A stretch of 64,000 bases of DNA from Syngnathus acus (GCF_901709675.1 NC_051095.1:11981956-12045955); one strand, 5' to 3'; numbered from the stretch's first letter, positions 34,346-49,425 are shown. Program-made: numbers and translations. Notes: generated by a model not told the origin, from the letters alone.

Positions 34346-34944
34346 TTCGAGGACAATGTACATTTTGCATGTGAACTAAATTCTGTAAAACACCAACGCA
34401 TGTGACAATCAGTGCACCCATTGGGCAGAAATTACACTACAATGTTCACTACAACGTAATATTTCCCATGATGCTAGGCTATGGTGGATTGTTAGGCCCA
34501 AATAGCCACTCGTATTCTGTATTTGGTGCAGATCAGCAGTAGTTTGTATTCAGACCAATAGCAAACCCCACTGAGTCTATTTGGAAGTGTACCAAGACCA
34601 TCTCAAAAAGTGGATCTCAGTCCGGTTATTTGATCCACATCAGGTTTCGTTTGTGTACATTCACACCTGCATAAAAGGTCCAGACCAGCGTGGGAAATGG
34701 TGCCTGGTCCGTTTAATGCGAACCAAACAGTGCAGGTCTGAATATACTCTTGGGTATGGTCCAAGGACGTGACATTTTAAGTTGACCAAATCAGCTCGAT
34801 GTGCTCGCATTTTTAAAATAGAAACTGGTTTCCTGATTCAAATTGGTTTTCATCACACCTCTATTTGCTACAGCAAATTGTCACTGCAACCCAAAGCAGT
34901 GACAGCCACAATCTTTGAATAAACACGTGTCTTTAGAGTACAGC
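34346..34944. other. non-coding stretch, no gene seen
   Basis: AT-rich unique-looking DNA; nothing recognised. Confidence 0.5.
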
Positions 34945-35182
34945 AATGTGCAAATCTGAACGTGGGACACTGGATGGATTGCGGCGTACACTCCTCTACC
35001 AAGGGGACATGTTAGCTGAGTGACAGAGTGAAATAGGCCAAGGTACTCTGTCTTGGATGTCACTCAGGGGTGCATTCTGCTAATGTACCCAGCTGTCTAC
35101 CCCCAAACATATCTCACAGGAGGCTGCAGCTTGGTTAGAAGCATCTAAAATCAGTCATTTTCACAGCTGACATTAGCTACAT
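34945..35182 (+). repeat. duplicated ~240-bp block, copy 1, with stem-loop
   Basis: It aligns in direct orientation with 41031-41264. The core TGAGTGACAGAGTGAAATAG to TGTCACTCA (35017-35066) is identical in both copies, while the flanks have diverged noticeably. The core folds: TGAGTGACA (35017-35025) pairs with TGTCACTCA (35058-35066). An outer stem of ACAT..TAGC (35007-35016) with GCTAATGT (35079-35086) extends the hairpin to 80 nt. Reading frames through the block have stops on both strands or no homology I recognise. It may be a duplicated conserved non-coding element, a structured RNA or an unrecognised repeat. Confidence 0.85.
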
Positions 35183-36554
<1,372 letters not shown>

Positions 36555-36716
36555 TAATAAAAAAAAAACATTAATAACCCTTCAGTTACTATATGTGCTC
36601 ACACTTGGCTGATTATAATAAAAGTCAAACAAACTCACCAGGATAACACTGATACGTACTATATTAATAGAAAATAAATAGCAATAAATGAAAGGTTTCT
36701 TTTCTTTTAAAGTTCA

Positions 36717-36735
36717 ATCTGTCTGTCTGTCTGTT
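36717..36735. repeat. (CTGT)n microsatellite
   Basis: About four to five units of CTGT. Confidence 0.85.
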
Positions 36736-36864
36736 TATGGTAACATGTGCTGATTGACATTTAAAGGGCAGCAAAGCAGACATAATTAGCATAATCTATA
36801 ATGTAGTATTGTTGTAGATTCTAAAATAGCATCTGTATAGTATTTTATTTAATGCTGTGATGCT

Positions 36865-36895
36865 GATAATAATAATAATTAATAATAATAATAAA
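36865..36895. repeat. (AAT)n microsatellite
   Basis: About ten AAT/TAA units with one frame slip in the middle. Confidence 0.9.
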
Positions 36896-36896
36896 A

Positions 36897-39029
36897 CAGT
36901 TTTTATTTATAACCTAATTCCTGTGATATGATTTAAAATTTAAAGTGGGAGTTTCCAGGGTTTTTTGCCAGAGGACAAAACCTATGAGAGACCTATGAGG
37001 TGTTAATCGTTTGTCCTGCACAGTGCAGTCACTGGCACACCCTCACAGCTTCACACTAAGTTAGCCTGGGCTTCAGGAGCTTTGCTGATGAAGGTCTTGT
37101 TTGTATAACCCTGATGTTATAAAATAGTGGTATTGTGCATAGGATGGACAATATAATGTGGACATTATCCAACCTGTCTTTCAATGACGTCGCATTTACA
37201 TGACATTTAGGGCTTATGTTGCCACCACTCAATTCATACAGTGAAATTGGATGCCCACATGTATGATTGCATGCATAGTATTTTACCACATTTTATTTTA
37301 CAAGATCGACTGCATAGTCCTCTATGAAAAGGAAATTGCTTTCTTATTTGCGCTCTATTATTTTACAACAGTCAATTCCAACTACAATTTGGAACATTTG
37401 AAAAAAAAAAATGACACCAGGCAGAGTTCATTGTTGGAAAGAAAGCTTGGCTTGATTTTTCTTTGAACAAACCAAGAGGCTGGGTGAGATATCAAACAGC
37501 CCAAAGGCAACAATACCTTATCAAATGATTCCATTCACATCCACCTCACGTCTAAAAGGAAAACTAATCCCTTATCCGCAATCTCTCAATTTTCCTTGAA
37601 TCATACATAGAAGAGGTGTTAATGCTTACATCGGAAGATAACAGCTTCAGTCCATGCTCTGCGCTCTCAGTGATGAATTACATGGCTTGTGCACGGGTAT
37701 TGTGTTTGAGTGACTGACATCTACCTGCTCATTGTATTCGACTGTTTAATCTTCATCCATTGTCTTTGCTTTGTCAACTGTTACTTTTCGTGATGTTATG
37801 GTAGCACTGCATCTGAGAGATTAGATAAGGGAATATATTTTTTCAATTTTTTTCAGCTGCTCGGTATAAAAATAATGATAATACAAAAAACTCCAAACAC
37901 CTAAATACTCTTGGGCTGGATTTGCATTTCATGGTTTAAGTGACAGTATTCTGACACTGAGAGCCTCCTGGCAATGTAAACAAATCCAAATTATAAAATA
38001 CCACATTTGACAAAATTTCCCTAAAGTTGAACACACTTTGCTAGCCTTCCCTGCTACACCCTTATTAATTACTTTTAGGATCCGGCACAGTTCCATGGTC
38101 ACAGCCACCAATATGTCTTCAAAAGAGCTCTCCTTGTTGACCCCCCTTGAGCTTGGGAAAGAGGAGGAATGCCCCCTTTGTTTCTTGTTCATTCTCTTCA
38201 AGTTTAGAGTCCAGTGTTCATTGAAGATGAATTATAATTGCAAATTTAATGTTTAAATTTGTGATATTTATGCGTTATAATTTATTTTTTGGATCTATGC
38301 AATCAGGTTGTTTTATGTGATCCATTACTGCCATATCTGAGGGATTTTTGTTTTTAAAGAACATGTAAATAAGACAGTCAAGTGAGCAGGACACAAGCAT
38401 TAAATTAGAATCGAGCACCGATACTCCTAGTGTAAATACAAGGATCTGCAATTGGTGCCATTTAGTAGAATTTCTCCAGATGTGTGTTGGTCGGGCACAT
38501 AGAATCTTTGCGCAATAAAACTCCGGCTAGGACTGCCACTGGCAACACTGGAAACTCTGAATTCACCCTTGTTAGAAAGCAATTATCTTCTTTATACATA
38601 TCTAAAGTATAAGAGGATCCCATTGAAGCACATTTTAGCAGATACATGGTTTACATACGTATATGCTGATTGGGGGGGGGGGAGTTGAGATGAAATGAAT
38701 TTAGCCAGACAAAAAGTAATTTACACATGCGGTTGATAAATGAGAACTGGCTGATGAAGGTAATTAACGGCATATGTTAATTTCCGCTTATCTTTTGCTT
38801 GGTTTGAACTATCTGATTCCCCAGAGCAATGCTCCAGGCCATAACTGGAACTCTAGATTAGCCAAAGATGATATGCAACCTAAGGTGGTGCACAACCCAA
38901 AGAAATTTAGTGCCGCAGTTTATGTGCACTATATAGTGAAAATCATTGAGTGACACCTTCTAATGTAACAAATAACCAGACTTGACCCTTTAATTCTCCC
39001 CGGATTTGATGTTTTTTTTTAACAAAGAG
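36897..39029. other. non-coding stretch, no gene seen
   Basis: AT-rich DNA with a G11 run at 38672-38682. Nothing recognised as a repeat family or gene. Confidence 0.5.
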
Positions 39030-39490
39030 TTTTATCGTGATGTTCATATTTTCTCTCTGTGCTGTCATTGTACTGCTTCATTGTTGTCATCTGCGTTTTC
39101 GTTGTCTTTGTTTTGATTTTATCTTGTTCTATTTTCCGTATCTCCTTTTTGTTTGTAACGCTCATGAGGTTTTTGGTTTCCACCTGTTCTCGTCAGCCCA
39201 GTTCCTTGTTTCAACCAATCAGCTCCATCCGGCTACTCGTCTCTTGTCCAAGCGGCGTGCCTTATTGTCTCGTCAGTTTGCTTGTACACATGTAGCTCCC
39301 TGGTTTCTTTCCCCAATTTTCGGTTCATTGTTTCTGACGTATAACATAAGTCTTGTAATGTTATGTTCTCTGCATTTCTTAGAGCATAATGTTTTGGACT
39401 TTGTACATTTTTTTTGGTTTCTCCCATTGTCCGATCTTCGTTTTTGAAAATCAGTTATTCGTTGGTGGGAACTAAACTCGACAGATATAC
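39030..39490 (+). repeat. possible retroelement terminal or untranslated region
   Basis: T-rich DNA with the words CCACCTGTTCTCGTCAGCCC, CAACCAATCAGCTCCATCCG, TAGCTCCCTGGTTTCTTTCC and CGGTTCATTGTTTCTGA in this order, a style I associate with LTR or 5' regions of fish retroelements. The TGTTATGTTCTCTGCATTTC box and a TCTCCCATTGTCCG box follow. No paired LTR and no gag/pol is visible nearby. The 136-codon plus frame here (39037-39447) is hydrophobic because the DNA is T-rich and is not called a gene. Confidence 0.4.
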
Positions 39491-41030
39491 ACACACAGGA
39501 CAAAAGAAAATCATGCACGGTGTTAATAAATTATAAGATGACTAAACTGAAGCCTCATTTGACATCATGCATGAAGACAGTGTTTACTTGACAATTTTTT
39601 CTTTGACACATTCTATTCAACAATTTTAAGACCTCTGAGATCTATGACTTAAGGCAAATTGGGAATGTCATTATACCTTTTTCAAAATGCCATAACCTTT
39701 TGTTGTATTACTATTTTTTGATAGACTGACATTAATAAGAAGAATATGCTAGTTGACCTTTACACCTGAATGACAGTGTCTCAATATGTTTATAATGGTA
39801 GCTTTCCCAGAGGTAAAACTAAAATGTTAAATTAGTGTGGGATCTAGAGCCTCTTCTAGTTGACAACCGCACACTCGTGTTAAGGAATCCACATTGCTGT
39901 CCAGATATCCTAATTGGGGCGCTATGTGCCCTTACCATGCCGTAGTATCTTGAGCAACACCGTGGATATTGTGTACCCGACAGCTTGGAGGCTCGACATG
40001 CTCAAGTCTACAAATTGTACTGCATGACTGACATATCAAGCACAATGGCAGGTAGCCTAATGTGGGAGGCAGAGGCAGGGAATTCCTAAAATTCCACTCT
40101 GTTGGATTTCTTTTCTTATCTGTTGTGAACCAGCCACATCCCCCCTGACTCCTTGCCCTAAATATGTGAAATGTGATGGGAATGTGTGCTAAAGGCAGCT
40201 CTGTGCATGCACACGTGGATTTGACAAGAACCAAGGACAGAAGACTCAACAAGCACCAACAGAAGCCAGAGAAGGCACATAAACAGCGCGTCACTCCATT
40301 ATGACGATATAGATTTTTGTCTGCTCGACTGTAATTCAATCTGCTTGACTGCTCTAATAGCACACACTGACAAAACCTGAAAAGGACACAAAACAAACCA
40401 ACAAACCTCACAGTGTACAACTGCAATACGTAACAGTATGGATTTTATTTCTATTCCTGTTAATTTATCAAAGTAACGGCTTACCACAATGCATGCTTTA
40501 GTATACCTTCTGCGCAAGTCCTTGTGTTTATCTTGTCGCAAAATGGGGATTAAGTTACAAGAGTGCTTGATTTAACACAGAAATCAAAAATATCCAAGAA
40601 CTATCTCCTGTATTTAAAAAAAAACAAAAAAACAATCCCACCCCAAGCACCTAAAAGTGTGAACACCCCAAAGGATGCACAATATGCATTTTTGAAGTTC
40701 GAACAGTCATCATACATGACATGGACGTTCCGCAAACAGGAAACATTTCGATTACATTTAAAAGTTTTCTTTTTCCAATCTTTTACATTCAGAGTGTGGA
40801 AATGGCTTTTTATGTAATTCTAACAAATCAACCAACCATCAAATGGCAATCAATGCCATCCATATCATACTTTATCCTTTACACATTGATAGAGAGCCTC
40901 AAGCTTTGTTTTTACACTTTTACTCGGAAAGTACAACATCCTTGGTAGTAGTATCAATTCTGTCAAATCAAACTTCACCTCAAAGCAGCATGATGAAAAT
41001 ATTGATGCCTGTTTGCCGTCAGGTTCCAGG
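39491..41030. other. non-coding stretch, no gene seen
   Basis: Unique-looking DNA. A minus frame of 164 codons (39932-40426) is one of the longest outside microsatellites, but I recognise no domain in it and see no supporting signals. Confidence 0.45.
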
Positions 41031-41264
41031 AATGTGTAAATGTGAGAGTGAGTGCACGGATTGATTGTGGAGCATGCTGCTCTATCAAGAGGACATATTA
41101 GTTGAGTGACAGAGTGAAATAGGCCAAGGTACTCTGTCTTGGATGTCACTCAAGGGTGCAGTCTGCTAATGTACCCAGCTGTCCACTTCCAAACACATCT
41201 CACAGGAGACTGCAAATGTCCATCGTCAGTCATCTTTTTTGCAGCTGACATTGGTTGTACAGTC
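41031..41264 (+). repeat. duplicated ~240-bp block, copy 2, with stem-loop
   Basis: Direct-orientation partner of 34945-35182, about 6.1 kb away. The core stem is TGAGTGACA (41103-41111) with TGTCACTCA (41144-41152). The outer stem is ACAT..TAGT (41093-41102) with GCTAATGT (41165-41172). The C-to-T change relative to copy 1 turns a G-C pair into a G-U pair, so pairing survives. The hairpin is again 80 nt, with the same inner 50 nt. Confidence 0.85.
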
Positions 41265-44200
41265 ATAAATAATTACAAAGATGATTTTATTAGAGGTAAC
41301 ATGCTAGGTACGGGTGAGGATGTTAGCTTCAGAGTCTGCCTTTATTCCACATTCCCTCACCTGGTGCACCCCTTTGCCCAAAAACCACTGGGATTAGGTC
41401 TAGTTTACCTTTGATCCGAAACGATAAGCGCTATGTATAATGGATTATTTTATACGTTCACTTGGTGCTTCATAACATCAAATATTCAGAGAATTTTATC
41501 ATCCAAACAATTGTATACTTTTGCACAAAGACTTAATAATCAACCTTTGTCTGTAAAAGAAGTTTCATAGTATATCTTCAAACAAACGCTTTCAAATCTT
41601 GAATGGCCAAGTTAATGAGAGAAATCTGACCTCTGATGAATAAATTAATCTGGCCAGTTTTACATCTTGACAAGATTTCATCTTCTTTAATCTAATCTTA
41701 TTTGGAATTCTTAGTGAACATATTAATTCTGTAACAATGCTTGATCTGAACAAGCGTGTCCTTATCTCACCTTGCATGTTGGCCGCAAAAGCCCTTAGAA
41801 GCAGCTTTTGTTGGAGTTTCCGCAAGTCCACCAACACTTGCCTGAAGTTTGACATTTAAGACATGTAAAAAAGGTGACATGTTCTTAGTGTCGATATACA
41901 CACGTACGTACATAGAGGAGAACAAAAAGACAGCAGCAGGTCTGCACAACACAGCAGCAGATAAGATTTCAGAGTGATTACCTCGTGTCAGTCACAAATG
42001 ATCAGATGTTTGGGTTGTCCAAGCAGACAAAGCTTATATTATCTATGAACCCCTTTGGCTTCTCTTGTATCTTCAGATCAGGCATGAAATCACATCAATA
42101 TTGTTGCCTTACTTATTACTGCACAGCACTCATTTAAACCTTCATTCTTGCAAGAGAATCAAATGTAATTTTCATAACATGGAGCCATGACTGAGATGTA
42201 GCTTCCGTCCATTAATTCAAGTATTAGTACACCAAGGTTATCATTGGCGAAAACTAACAGAATACTTAAAAAATAACATTGAAGAGAAATGAAAAAAAAA
42301 ATGAAAATGCGTTTTTAAAAAAACTGATAGAAACTCCATGTCATGTTTATGAAATGTACTAAAACTAAAATTCTTGCAAAAATGGCCTTTGCTTTTGTCT
42401 TTGTCAATCAATATTATATATCAACTTCAGGGTTTCATTTTAAATGTATTTATTTCTGTATTGCTGTACATCCGTACAGAACAAGGAAGGTCAGACAATC
42501 ATACGAGGATCATAGTGAACTTTTTTCACAATACTTGTTTTTTAAATGATGTATTTGACAAATCCTGCACATTAGAAAAGCTAAAACTATTACTAAGTTA
42601 ATAAAAGCTTAACTGTAACAAAGCATTTTCCACAAAATCAAAACTAGTAAAAAAAAAATAACCTTCTCTAAAAGTTAGAGAGCAGACATCATAATGAGAT
42701 AAAATCTAACTATATTGAAAAATCTGAAACCTTTATAACTGTTGAACGCTTCCATTCCTGAAACCATATTTGTCTACTTTTACAAAGCGGACACCAAAAT
42801 AGTTATAATGTAAATAAAAAAAATTGTGGTCATCAAAGTGTAGTAATTACGTGACTTTGGAACATACTATCACTTCAAGAAGAAAATGATAATAATCTTT
42901 AGTTTTCAATCACTTCTTGGCTGATTGGCTCGAACAAATCACGTGGTCTAGTGCTTTATAAAATAAACACTATCTGAAGTTGAAATTTACCTTTTTCTTT
43001 ATCGAATGTCTTCCTATCGTTCAAGTTGAGTTTTTTTTAAGGTTAACTGTCCATTTGACACAAATACACACAGAATCAGTGCATTTCTTGAAGGAATCTT
43101 GCCCAGGATAGACTATTGTCATTTGACCCAATTGGTGTGGTTTTTTGACCTACTTATTGGGGTTGATCCTCCAGGCTTAAGCCTTTCTGTTCTTGGTTGG
43201 CGTGCACAATAGCGTAGCGCTTTGATGTGCATGTATCGATTGGACTGATACACGACTCTGTGCTGACCTATAGCATATAGTAGATTCAAGGAAGCTGTCT
43301 GCCTTGTGCACGTCACCCAAGCTGATAAAAATTCATTTTACAGAAGAAATGCACGATTCAAACGTCAGACAAGTATATTTTAATTTCAAAGACTCCCAAC
43401 TATGTCTTTCAACCGACATCGTTGCTGCTGCTGATTTTGTTGCCCCTTAACTTTTAACGGCTTTCTAACGGGGTTTGCAGCGTTCTGTTGGATGGATTTT
43501 CAACCTGTCTGTTCATTCAAAGGTCGTGAGTTCATTTCACATCAGCAGGTAATGGAGTTGACAGGGTTCATCTGGGCTGTGTTCTTAAAGCCTGAGGGGA
43601 GCTGATCTGCGTCGTCTGCAACCAGCAGCCAAAATCATCCTCACAGCTCGCTCGTTTGGCAATAAGTAGGACAACCCTTGGGGGGTTATTAGATTGTTTA
43701 TGTGTGCAGCTATGGACAACATGGGTATGGGCAGATTGGGGTCCTGTTGTGGTATTTTTCATTGTGTACATCACCTTCCAGAATGACGTGTCTACTGGAA
43801 AGCCGATGAGACAAAATGATTCTACTCAGTAGGCAAAATTATGGCAAAGTATATCAGATTTTGATGTGACCAGACAAAGAGGACATTAGAATTGCGGTTT
43901 GTACTAATAAAAAGGGCAGATATATACAATAAAAGAGCTTCACCCAGACTCGCTGCACATTTAAATGTGTGAAGCACAGTAGGGAGTGGCCATTCAGGGC
44001 TCAAATTAGAGTCTGATGAGAGATTCTAATGATGCTGCTGCATGCTTCAGTCCACATCCAGAGGGGCCAAATATCCAATTAAATCACTCTCTCACTTTCT
44101 CTATCCCGCTCTGTCAGATAATTACTGGAAAACCTGCATGTAAATTCAATTCAGGAGAATACCTCTGGAGAAGGAGCTCACAATAACACACCCAAATGTT

Positions 44201-47200
44201 GTCATTGCTCTGGAATTGTCCCTGAGTGGATGTAATCCATCATATTATTGTTTGATGTCGCACGTTTTCCCATAAAGAGATGTTTGAAATGATTTTACTG
44301 CACTGTGCTCAATTTTCAATGAAGTGTGATTGTTTTCCATGGTTACACCTGCAAACTGAGATCTGTTTGTCCAGAAAACATGGTCAAGCTGTGACATGAG
44401 TCCAAAACTGAACTTGTACACAACCAGTTAAAAGCAATATAGGTTTCAATCAAACCTTCCTGCTGTTGCAGTGTGCTATGAACAAATAATCATAGTTCAC
44501 AAAGCTCTTTGTTCGCAGCAAAGTGTCGAATATTATGGCGGTCCACGCTATTTTTTAATATTGGTACTGTTGTCATATAGGCAGCAATCACGAAGCGTTC
44601 AAGCACCAAATTGTTTTAACATGTATTATGTTTATATTTGAATTGTTTCCCTGCCTTCATACAAAGATATTCGTTAAGAACAGGTACAAATTTCCAATTA
44701 TAAGAAGCAAATTGGACAAACAAATGGCCGTCATGCACGGTTTTTATATATGAGTATGAAGCGGACACCTCAACTTATTAAACATTCGGTTCACAAAAGA
44801 CAAAATAAGTGGAGCTGAACTATGGGCCTTTGAAATCTTGTTGACTCACACGCAAAACTAAGAACTAAGTACAACTAGGGCCTGGATTGGCTCCTATAAT
44901 CCCTATTCGTGACTTGCGTCAATGTCAGTGAACGACTTCCAAGTCGATTTAGTAATTTCCGCCTTTGCGCCCGCCCAACTGAATGACAACATACATATTA
45001 TTATAGCATGACTCCATAGCATCAGACCATTAGAGACACGGTCAAGTGCCTCTGCCCACAAATAGCCTTGCAGATGCCACAGTTCGCAATAGACTGAGAC
45101 TCTTATCATCTTGAACATAGCATATATGATGTAGGTGGCATTATTTTTGCCATATTTAACTGATGCTTTTTAACATGCTTTTTAAAGAGTTGTTGCCCCC
45201 ATTAAGTAGAATTCTGTGTACATTCTCACATCTTCTCATCAATATGTCGTTCATAGTGATTTGTGTTGGTGGCGCAAGTGCTTTCACTTGGTAACATTCA
45301 TAGTGCATGGCGTCACTCCTGTCTGCAATAGATGCTCCTGCAGTCAATTAGTATTATTTAATTGTGAAGGTTCATGTGTGGTCGATGACACGTACACCGT
45401 CTGGTATACTGCCACTCACCCATATTATTGCAGGATGATGTCAGTTCCCATCATGACTGTACTCTATTAACCCCACTCACACACCTATTGTGATATAATG
45501 CTAACTACTCGGCTCCTGATTCTGCCTTTGCTGCCTTTGTCAGTTTGTAATAGGAAGGGTTAGCGTAACAAGGCAAGATCTACGAGTGATGGGCAGGAAA
45601 GTTCAGCCAGTGGTGCCACAATAAGATTGAGGGCTATACTTTATTTTCTGACCTTTCACACTCTGTCTCTGCTATCAGTTGTGTGTACAAACCGGATCCG
45701 GCAGCCAGTCCAAATGGTTCCAACGCACAATCTGTCGTGATGATATTCAGCGGCTCATCCAGCCTCTCCATCTTTGCGCTGAGATGATGCATCAGATGTG
45801 GCAGTGCAGCCCAGCACTAGCTTTCATTACTATACTGGAGCTCTTACTAGTATATATGCGCTACGGGAAGATGTGACCTTTATTATCGTAGTAAAGCATT
45901 TATCAATGGCTATCTTGTCTGTTAAGGAGACCGTTCATATTACTGGTGCAGAACTGCATTGTTTTTTTATGAAGAGAAAATTGCAAATTGTGCTGTATGA
46001 TAAAGGTGCTGTATATGGCTTCATTTCAGAACCTATTTTTGAGCAGTGTTAACATCCAAGGTAGAAAAAAAGAGACACGGTTGAACAGACAACCCAAAGT
46101 CTGTCTATTTTCCTACCGCAATCTTAGACAGACACAAAACCACATGCTGAGAGTCAATTAACATAACCCTGCCATAGAGCTGCACTACGCAGAGATACAA
46201 ACAGCACATTTAAATTCAGGCAACCTGCAGGCATTCAGATAAAGCCACTGTAAGAAGTTGCACAAACTACCTACAAATATAAAAAGTTAAAACAGCCAGG
46301 GGAGACCTTTTTTAACATCAGGTAATGTATTTCAAATAATTTAGAATCACGCTTCTTTTGGAAAAGTTTTGCCATCTTACCAAACTTTTGATTTGAAAAT
46401 GTTTTTGTGAGCACATTTCTAATAACAGTGACTCTAATTGTCAATACTGTGAAGAATCTCTCACAACACACGATGGCTGGGCAATTATAAAAACAATAAT
46501 CACAATTATTTGGAGTGATACTGAAATCACAATTAATATATATGAGTATGTATACGTTTAAAAACTTTGCATTTATTCAACTTCTTAGTTTTACAGTTAA
46601 CTCCGACTGCAGTGAAGAGTGCTTTGAAACGCTTGAAGTTGAGATACAAATACATCACCCTTAGCCAAAATATTTTTTTTCTTTGGTTATCATGGTCGTG
46701 AAAAGCCAAAATCTAGATCAGCAATAAATTTCTATTAATGCTCAGCCCGACAGTACAATAGAAATACTTTGTACGTCAACATCAGATGTTGTCACTGCTG
46801 AAAAATGTGTTACTGACGTTATTGTAGATGTTTTTCCCTAAGATATAAGTTTTTTCACATAACTCTTGCCTCATTTTTGCCAAATATCACCAAAACACTG
46901 TATCAAGAGCTATTTCTATCCCTAACTTCCAGTTGTAAAAAAAGTACCTTTCTGCCTTTTGAAACTTTGGCAAATATCGAAATGCTGTTTGATAACAATC
47001 AGTTCATGTGTTCTTCCTGAACTCAGCTGGATAAGTTACATTTCCTTTCTCCTCTCCATGTGACACACGTAATGGCTGCAATTGTAGAGCTCACACAGTG
47101 ACCCACACAAGGCTCTTGTCCTGCTGCACCTGGCTAGCTGTACAGCAGGATGCACTGCCTTGTAGGACTTGATTGCTGCGTTCACTGTCTTTGCTGTCTT

Positions 47201-48831
47201 TTCATTGTGTACACACCAGAGTGGGACAGTAGGAGGGAGCCATTGTGTCCTTGGAGAGTCATTTCCGCCTCAGTGGAGATGGGTTGTGGTATGGAGCGCT
47301 TCTTCGAGTGGGCAGAAGTGTCAGCTGTTAGCAGATGGATATAACTGTTGTTTGCTTCATTTCAAATATAGTTTGTTCATTAACCTATGTTGCAGGAAGG
47401 CAAACACGTTAGGGAGACTGGGGAAAATAATTGTGCGCACAATGCTTAGTTTGAATGGATTTAACCTTGTTACCATTTTACTTGGTTGGTCTTTTTTTGC
47501 TTTTATGTTACTGAATAACATCCTTGCAGAGATTATATCCTGATAGATCAACTCAATAATATCCATTATTACAAAATAATTTAATTAATTGATCTTTAAT
47601 TTTCCCCATGATCAATCAAGCAAATGTTCTCAAGTACTGTGCAATATAATTCTATAGTTTATGTTGATTTTTACTTCTTGTCTCTACATTTTGTATTACG
47701 CATACATATCAGACTGCTGTGAAAAAATGGGGGGACAGAAATTAGAGTTTTCATAGACAGTTTTGCCCAGTCGAAGGTATAAAATTTCCACTGTCCCAAT
47801 TGTTTTGAATGCAGCATTCCCCCTAACATAAATTTCAGCAATCTCCTCAGAGCACTGCCTCAAGGTCTTGTTAGAGGAATCGCAGCACGATCCTAATTGA
47901 TTCATACCATGTGGGAGGGAATGAAAAATGCAACTATAGTCAAACGTCAAATAATATTACCCTTAGTATACTGGGCCTAATGTAATTAGGGCCTCGGTGT
48001 CCTTTTTTATTCTCTTGGAAATACATGAATATTGGATTTCAAAAGCCCAAAGCTCTGCCATCAGAAAGCAGAGCAAGCCCAAGCAATTTGAGATGACTTT
48101 ATATAGTTTTGTAGTTTATAGGAAATGTTGATGGCAAAGTCCATCAACACCACGGTACTGATACCCTCTGACTGGTTTTCTGCTCATGTAAAAGGGAGAC
48201 AGACTTTACGGCCACTGTTAAAAGATTCTCTCACCTACATAAATGAAGCATATTCCACAAAAGTCACAAAATCTTTGGAGGAGTTCGGGCTTGCCGTGCG
48301 GACACGTCTTACAATATGCACTTTGACAAGTGTTGTCCGTCCCGTGAGGAACACCTCATGGCATGAGAAAGTAACTAAACAGATATGCTGTGTGCCAGAC
48401 TGCTCTGTCCAACAGACTGTGTGAAAAGCCTGCATGTGACATGTGCTCCCCACTGGGGCCACGGGGGAAGGCTGACGATTCACTCTGGATTTGCGTTTGC
48501 ACACATCATCTGTGTTAAGGACAAAAGCGGAGGATTGTATCGTGTCTGCTGCTATTGCTGCCGTTAGGTAAGGGATAAGATGGAAAAACTGATCATTGTT
48601 GTCTATTAGAAATCTACGCAGGCGGCCCCGCGTTTCATTTTCATCCTGAAATCACAAAGTGACTGAACCTGTTAAAAGTGTTGCTATGGTGTGAAATCAC
48701 AGCAAATCCTCTTTTGGTGATTTTCCAGATCACCAGTGATGGCTGAGTCATGTCTCTTGGCACCTTGAAAGGATAAAAAACACTCACACTCTTTCTATCC
48801 GTTGCACAAGTTGGAGCTGAGGTTGAATGCC
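41265..48831. other. long non-coding stretch, no gene seen
   Basis: Seven and a half kilobases of AT-rich DNA without a recognised transposon or gene. Short frames up to 124 codons (47169-47543) lack domains. Two repeat-free segments, 44025-44240 and 47970-48095, have the mixed-composition, homeobox-site-rich look of vertebrate conserved non-coding elements (see findings). Confidence 0.45.
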
Positions 48832-48940
48832 AGCCATCCATACATTTTCTATTCCAACTGTCCTCATTAGGGTCGTACGTTGAAATGGTGTTTATCCCAG
48901 ATGACTTTGGGCGAGAGAGGCGGTAAACACTGGAGCGGAT
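48832..48940 (-). repeat. fish retroposon fragment, minus strand
   Basis: CATCCATACATTTTCTATTC, a CCTCATTAGGGTCG box, ATCCCAGATGACTTTGGGCG and AGGCGGTAAACACTGG are the reverse complement of the 3' half of the family seen at 22725. It is degenerate. Confidence 0.65.
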
Positions 48941-49425
48941 CACTTGTAAGGCACAATTGATTGCATCTCGTTCATCTCTTGTTTCACATAGTATAGTATC
49001 GTACAGTACATAGTAGAACTGTGTGAGCTGCAAAATAATTGGAGTCAGTCAGCCAACCTCCAGTCCCAAAGCCGATATTGGAGGTGTTGATTGAAACTGT
49101 GTTGCACTATCAAAAAACAGCAGCTCTGATTTTTCCGCTGTGAACTATGCCTTGTACAAAATATCTGTAAAATATGATGACAGTTAAGAATTATTCACCT
49201 GCATGATCTCTAAAATACTTGAAAGATAAATGTTCTCGATATAGTGAAAGTTATAGAAATATATAGCGAATGTCATTCTTTGATGGAAAAATAGATTATC
49301 AAGTTTATTTTGCAAGACAACCTAGCAAGTTGCCTTCTGCTTTAATCATATGGAAAAGAGGGATTATTAATATCCATTGCACATTCTTGCATTACAATAA
49401 CAATACTAAGAGTTACAACAGCAAT

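Noticed and set aside
39037-39447. Hydrophobic 136-codon frame as a membrane protein
   Set aside because: The hydrophobicity follows from T-rich DNA, and the underlying sequence looks like a retroelement untranslated region.
39932-40426. 164-codon minus-strand frame as a gene
   Set aside because: No domain or conserved motif seen; Cys/Leu-rich composition follows from the base composition.
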